9,967 bases of DNA from Candidatus Wallbacteria bacterium (lineage in GTDB: Bacteria; Muiribacteriota; UBA6191; JACPRK01). This document shows positions 6,347 to 9,967 of the stretch, piece after piece (the first letter of the stretch is position 1; each line of letters begins with the position of its first letter). A program made the translations under genes and the position numbers. Below the pieces are notes generated by a model. It saw nothing but the letters and a program-made list of their open reading frames with translations, ran no database searches and was not told the origin of the DNA. The stretch spans positions 1-9,967 of the forward strand of contig JACQFU010000118.1 of the NCBI GenBank assembly GCA_016199905.1, given 5' to 3'.

Positions 6347-6801
6347 TTCGCGTTCGCGATCCCCAGGATGACTTCCTCGACCAGCGAGAACGCTTGCTGG
6401 AACATCTGGACGAGGTCGGGAGTCGTGGGAAGCCGATTTTCCTTCAGCTCCTCGAACGCCCTTTCAAGGCCGTGAGCCAGGTAGGAGAGCCGGTTGAACC
6501 CCATCGTGGCCGCCGAGCCCTTGAGCATGTGACAGAACCGGAACGCCTCGGCGATCTGTGCCGACTCCACCGGCGTGCCCGCGACCAGCGTGTGAACCGT
6601 GGCGCGAATCTTCTCCAGGATGCTGGAGGTTTCGGTCCTGAAGTCGTCCAGAAACTCCGGGAAGTAGCTCTGCTCGGCGTCTTCGACGACACCCGCATTC
6701 GCAAAGGCCTCGACGAAGGCTCGACCGCCGAAGGAGCCTTCCTTCACCAGAGTCGCGAAATCGCAGATCCTGGCTTTGAGATCCTCGGGGCTAGCCGTCA
6801 T
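6343..6801 (-). CDS. Stand-alone HPt phosphotransfer protein (CheA P1-like)
   Basis: A 152-residue, probably all-helical cytosolic protein. The HPt signature FCHMLKGSAATMGF (89-102) contains the phospho-accepting His91 and the Lys/Gly/Ser positions normal for the family, followed by LSYLAHGLERAF, as in the P1 domain of CheA. The preceding helix (about 48-72, FLDDFRTETSSILEKI) fits the first helix of the bundle. No kinase or receiver domain is attached, so it should relay phosphate between a hybrid kinase and a response regulator. Its ATG at 6801 overlaps the mnmG stop as ATGA, and its own stop overlaps the rsmG start as GTGA, so it is translationally coupled on both sides. An upstream in-frame start at 6855 would extend 54 bases into mnmG and adds no conserved sequence. 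The receiver-histidine kinase protein 1.5 kb downstream is a possible partner (inference). Confidence 0.88.
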   Translation of the reverse strand: MTASPEDLKARICDFATLVKEGSFGGRAFVEAFANAGVVEDAEQSYFPEFLDDFRTETSSILEKIRATVHTLVAGTPVESAQIAEAFRFCHMLKGSAATMGFNRLSYLAHGLERAFEELKENRLPTTPDLVQMFQQAFSLVEEVILGIANAK

Positions 6802-8705
6802 GAAGTGGGTGCCTCGTCTTCGTCCTGGTCCTGCAACTGAAGGCGCTTGGCCCACCCTATCAAGAGCGAAACGTCGGACATCCGGACTCCGGCAATCCGG
6901 GACGCCTGGCCGACCGAAGTCGGTCGCAGCTCCTCGAGACGCATCCTCGCCTCTCGGCTCATGGCAGGTAACTCCCCATAGTCCATGTCCTGCGGCAGAC
7001 GCAGCTCCTCCAGTCGACGGAAATCCTCCAAGTGACGTTGCTGCTTGCGAATGTAACCCTCGTACTTCACCTCGAGAGTGACCTCTTCAGAAATTTCCAT
7101 CGGCAGATCCGGATCGACGGGATAGCCTAGCATCTCGAGGTGGGAGTAGTCGAGTTCCGGCCGCCGCAGAAGCTCCGCGGCCGGTCGGCGGCCCGAAAGC
7201 GGAGCGCTGCCGAGGCGCCGGAGCGCTTCGTCGACGCCGTTGGAGGGAGCCAAGGCGACGTTGCGCAATCGAGCCAGTTCGCGCTCGATCCGTGCGAGCT
7301 TGTCCTCGATGCGGCGGCGACGCTCCCGGGTGACGTGGGGCATGTCGAGCACGCGGCGCGTCAGACGCCGATCGGCGTTGTCATGTCGGAGCAGCAGCCG
7401 GTACTCGGACCGAGAGGTGAAAATTCTGTAGGGTTCGGAGGCGCCCTTGCCCGTGAGATCGTCGACCATCACGCCAATGTAGGCCTCGTCGCGGCCGAGG
7501 ACCAATGGCGTCAAATCCATCAGTCTGCGGGCAGCGTTCATCCCGGCGAGGATTCCCTGGCCGGCGGCCTCCTCATAGCCCGAAGTGCCATTCACTTGCC
7601 CGGCGAAGAAGAGCCCCAAAGTCTTCCGGCACTCCAGGGTCGGCCAGAGCTGAGTGGGGTCAACGGCGTCGTACTCGACAGCGTAGCCGGGCCGGAGCAT
7701 CACGGCGTTTTCCAGCCCGGGCAGGCTCCGCAGCATCGCCAGCTGCACTTCCTCGGGCATGCATGTCGAGAAGCCCTGAACGTACATCTCGACGGTATCG
7801 AGGGCCTCCGGCTCGATGTAGATCGGATGGCTCTCTTTGTCCGGAAACTTCACCACCTTGTCTTCCACGCTGGGGCAGTAGCGCGGACCTATGCCCTTGA
7901 TAGCGCCGGAGTAGAGCGGCGAGCGGGCCATATTCTCCCGGATCAGCCGGTGGGTCTCGCGGGTCGTTCGAGTCAAGTAGCAGGGGTACTGCTGCCTGTC
8001 CTCGGCCGCGGAGAGGTAGCTGAACTTCGGCTGGGGCTCGACACCCAACTGCGGCTCCATCCGGCCATAGTCGATGCCTTCCCTGTGGACCCGCGGCGGG
8101 GTCCCCGTCTTGAGCCGGCGCATCGCAATACCCAAATGACGCATCGAGTCCGAAAGGTCCACGGCGGGAAGCTCTCCTTGCCGGCCAGCGGGAAAGCTCC
8201 TCTCGCCGATGTGAATCAGCCCATTGAGGAAAGTGCCCGACGTCACGACCAACGATCGGCACGCCAGCTCTCCTCGACCGAGAGTCCGCACTCCACGAAC
8301 GCGACCCTGCTCCACCAGGATCTCCACGGCGACGTCCTCCACCACTTCCAAGCCGGCGGTCGCCGACACGGTTTCGCGCATCGCGCGCTTGTACTGCGTT
8401 TTGTCGCTCTGCGCGCGCAAGGCTCGCGCAGACGGGCCCTTCCCCGTGTTGAGGTACCGGACCTGTAGATACGTGCGGTCCGTATTCCGGCCCATCTCGC
8501 CGCCCAAAGCGTCGATTTCCCTCACCAGATGGCCCTTGCCAGGCCCTCCAATGGAGGGGTTGCACGGCATGTGCGCAATACTCTCGGCCTTCAGCGTCAG
8601 CATGCAGGTCGATAGCCCCGAACGCGCCGCTACCAGGGCGGCCTCGCAGCCCGCATGACCGGCGCCGATGACGATCACATCGTAAACCGCCGAGGGGCCT
8701 GGCAT
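6798..8705 (-). CDS. mnmG: tRNA uridine-5-carboxymethylaminomethyl modification enzyme MnmG (GidA)
   Basis: A complete 635-residue protein of normal family length. With MnmE it installs the (carboxymethyl)aminomethyl group on wobble U34 of certain tRNAs, using FAD and methylene-tetrahydrofolate. The N-terminus carries the dinucleotide fold VIGAGHAGCEAA (12-23). HMPCNPSIGGPGKGH (45-59) holds Cys48 and GPRYCPSVEDK (273-283) holds Cys277, the two conserved cysteines. GQVNGTSGYEEAAGQG (369-384) and FTSRSEYRLLLR (429-440) are further signatures. The helical C-terminal domain (about 450-635), used for MnmE and tRNA contacts, is intact. The ATG at 8705 has GGGAG six bases upstream. It starts 17 bp after the pseudopilin stop, and its stop overlaps the HPt start, so it sits inside an operon rather than at its head. 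Confidence 0.98.
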   Translation of the reverse strand: MPGPSAVYDVIVIGAGHAGCEAALVAARSGLSTCMLTLKAESIAHMPCNPSIGGPGKGHLVREIDALGGEMGRNTDRTYLQVRYLNTGKGPSARALRAQSDKTQYKRAMRETVSATAGLEVVEDVAVEILVEQGRVRGVRTLGRGELACRSLVVTSGTFLNGLIHIGERSFPAGRQGELPAVDLSDSMRHLGIAMRRLKTGTPPRVHREGIDYGRMEPQLGVEPQPKFSYLSAAEDRQQYPCYLTRTTRETHRLIRENMARSPLYSGAIKGIGPRYCPSVEDKVVKFPDKESHPIYIEPEALDTVEMYVQGFSTCMPEEVQLAMLRSLPGLENAVMLRPGYAVEYDAVDPTQLWPTLECRKTLGLFFAGQVNGTSGYEEAAGQGILAGMNAARRLMDLTPLVLGRDEAYIGVMVDDLTGKGASEPYRIFTSRSEYRLLLRHDNADRRLTRRVLDMPHVTRERRRRIEDKLARIERELARLRNVALAPSNGVDEALRRLGSAPLSGRRPAAELLRRPELDYSHLEMLGYPVDPDLPMEISEEVTLEVKYEGYIRKQQRHLEDFRRLEELRLPQDMDYGELPAMSREARMRLEELRPTSVGQASRIAGVRMSDVSLLIGWAKRLQLQDQDEDEAPTS

Positions 8706-8722
8706 TGCAACTCCCGGCCAAA

Positions 8723-9646
8723 TCAGCTCGGCGGCGGCAGATAGAAGCCCGCGCTCGCCGGCCCCGTCGTCAGCAATACCTTGTCAGTGGATAGCAGCGC
8801 GCCGTCAGCGCTGCGCAACGGGTGTCTGAAGTTTCCGTCGCCGGAGTCTCGCATCACTCCAAGCTGCAACGCGACAGGTTTGACCAGCCGCAGTCTGACC
8901 GTAAAGGGAGAGGCCAGATCGACCACGGCAGTCGCCACGTTCTCGCCTCGCCGGCTCTGCAGAGCTGCCAGATCCCCGGATATCGTCTGGGTCGCGACGA
9001 CAAAGTTCCCCTTGCTCATCTGGAACACGGGCTGGTTCCTGGAGTCGACCACCGTGCGGCTTAACTCCCGACTGAATTCCACCTCCAGGTAGAGGTCCTT
9101 CTGGGTCAGCCGGGCTCGAACCGGCTTGAACTCGGGCTGGTAGGCATCCACGATGTCGTCGCCCAGATTGTCGCCCACGTGCGGCACCCCGTCAGGGCCG
9201 TAGGAGTAGATCCAGCCCCTCTGCACGTCGATGTGGTAATCCCCTCCCCACGGGTCCAGCACCAGGTTCGGCACGATGTTGAACTTCAGCAGCTTCTCCA
9301 GGCCGGGATCGGCTCCCGGCGCGTCTACGGTCCGATACGCCGTGAGCGCCGCGCTCCACGGAGGGCCGTCCTCCTCGTAGCGAAAGACGTCGCTCGAGAG
9401 CGGCCCCGCCTTGTAGCTGTTCCTCAGATAGCCCACGGCTTTCTTGTACTGCTGGATATCCGTTTTCGCCCGCCCGATCCTCTGCTCCGGCAGGACGGCA
9501 CCATAGTAAATCTGGGTCGTGGCTGCAAGCACCAGCATGATCGACATTGTCACGAGGATCTCGACCAGGCTGAACCCCAGGCCGGGCGGACGCCGTCGCG
9601 AGCGGCGTGCTCCGGCGGAGCTCAGAATGCCGAGGGGAACAGCCAT
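8723..9646 (-). CDS. GspG-like type II secretion pseudopilin with C-terminal extension
   Basis: A 307-residue protein. A basic leader (RRSRRRPPGLG) ends in Gly24, followed by FSLVEILVTMSIMLVLAA: a classic type III (prepilin) signal with cleavage Gly24/Phe25 and Glu29 at +5, then the hydrophobic assembly helix. The globular part resembles GspG: an amphipathic helix with EQRIGRAKTDIQQYKKAVGYL, the LDPWGGDYHID loop (130-139), YSYGPDG (147-153) and an acidic GDDI end (162-165), which in GspG binds calcium. GspG proteins normally stop about here. This one runs on for roughly 135 residues of strand-rich sequence (for example DLYLEVEFSREL) that looks like an Ig-like or adhesion module, a guess only. 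The ATG at 9646 overlaps the prepilin peptidase gene by 25 bp and is the start that gives a plausible leader. The neighbouring peptidase is its likely processing enzyme. Confidence 0.82.
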   Translation of the reverse strand: MAVPLGILSSAGARRSRRRPPGLGFSLVEILVTMSIMLVLAATTQIYYGAVLPEQRIGRAKTDIQQYKKAVGYLRNSYKAGPLSSDVFRYEEDGPPWSAALTAYRTVDAPGADPGLEKLLKFNIVPNLVLDPWGGDYHIDVQRGWIYSYGPDGVPHVGDNLGDDIVDAYQPEFKPVRARLTQKDLYLEVEFSRELSRTVVDSRNQPVFQMSKGNFVVATQTISGDLAALQSRRGENVATAVVDLASPFTVRLRLVKPVALQLGVMRDSGDGNFRHPLRSADGALLSTDKVLLTTGPASAGFYLPPPS

Positions 9647-9967
9647 AGCGCGATCTTCGTCGTCACCCAGTTGTTGAACCCCATGTAGGAATAGAACATC
9701 GTCTCGGCGCCGAAGTACATCACCAGCAATGTCCCCAGACAGATGTATGGGCCAAACGCGAACTTGGTGAAGCCGTGCTCCTTCTGGCCGCGCCCGGCCC
9801 AGAGCACTGCAGCGCCTGCCACGGCGCCCACCAGCGCCGAGTAGAACAGCGATATCAAGACGTACCGCCACCCTAGAAACGCCCCGATGAACCCCGCGAG
9901 CTTGATGTCACCGCCGCCAAGGGCATCCGTGCCTGCGATCCACGTGCCAATGCGGCCAAGCAGCAGC
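9622..9967 (-). CDS. Type IV prepilin peptidase (A24 family, PilD/GspO), C-terminal part
   Basis: The frame is open to the window edge, so the N-terminus is missing; 114 residues are visible. ALGGGDIKLAG near the edge is the second catalytic aspartate motif (GxGDxK) of the A24 aspartic peptidases. AFGPYICLGTLLVMYF matches the conserved FGP motif and final membrane helix. Hydrophobic runs around FIGAFLGWRYVL, ISLFYSALVGAVAGAAVLW and PYICLGTLLVMYF indicate at least three inner-membrane helices. The enzyme cleaves prepilin leaders at the Gly/Phe site and often N-methylates the new end; the N-terminal methyltransferase region cannot be judged here. The last about 30 residues after the membrane helix (GFNNWVTTKIALWLFPSAF) are less familiar. 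It overlaps the pseudopilin gene, which is probably its substrate. Confidence 0.9.
   Translation of the reverse strand, partial: LLLGRIGTWIAGTDALGGGDIKLAGFIGAFLGWRYVLISLFYSALVGAVAGAAVLWAGRGQKEHGFTKFAFGPYICLGTLLVMYFGAETMFYSYMGFNNWVTTKIALWLFPSAF

Noticed and set aside
6802..6855. Upstream start for the HPt protein
   Set aside because: It lies inside mnmG and adds an unconserved, Arg/Gly-rich leader. The ATG at 6801 makes a standard ATGA overlap.
7140..8468. 442-codon plus-strand frame opposite mnmG
   Set aside because: mnmG is intact and conserved over this whole stretch; the antisense frame shows no domain.

Overview
This is a GC-rich window from a bacterial chromosome. Protein similarity by eye places it among high-GC Gram-negative lineages. 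Acidobacteriota or a deltaproteobacterium-like group would fit the mix of prepilin processing, hybrid signalling proteins, an RNase E-like protein with a long tail and a cyanobacterial/plant-style GlgC, but the phylum cannot be fixed from this sequence. All genes appear chromosomal. I see no insertion sequence, CRISPR array, tRNA or rRNA.

Layout: positions 1-2406 (+) hold the 3' part of an RNase E/G family ribonuclease with a long Arg/Pro/Gln-rich disordered tail. It converges on a minus-strand transcription unit (5252 down to 2438) made of a small cyclic-nucleotide-binding protein and a remarkable single ORF: a receiver domain and a complete histidine kinase joined in frame to an almost complete ADP-glucose pyrophosphorylase (GlgC). 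Upstream of that unit is a 323-bp gene-free, AT-richer gap (5253-5575). It carries a sigma-70-like promoter, three DnaA-box-like 9-mers and a probable terminator, and it borders rsmG, so it is a candidate replication origin. From the right edge to 5576, again on the minus strand, runs a tightly packed unit: prepilin peptidase (partial), a GspG-like pseudopilin with a C-terminal extension, mnmG, a stand-alone HPt phosphotransfer protein, and rsmG. Adjacent genes in it overlap or lie 17 bp apart.

Functional reading: mnmG and rsmG are conserved tRNA/rRNA modification genes that often sit near the origin. They share an operon here with pilus/secretion processing genes and a phosphorelay protein. 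The HPt protein, the receiver-kinase and the cyclic-nucleotide sensor are plausible parts of one signalling network, and the GlgC fusion would place glycogen precursor synthesis on the same polypeptide as a kinase. The seam of that fusion lies inside the nucleotide-binding loop of GlgC and removes its Gly-rich start. It is therefore either a real and unusual fusion, an impaired enzyme, or a deletion/assembly artefact; this is the observation in the window most worth checking.
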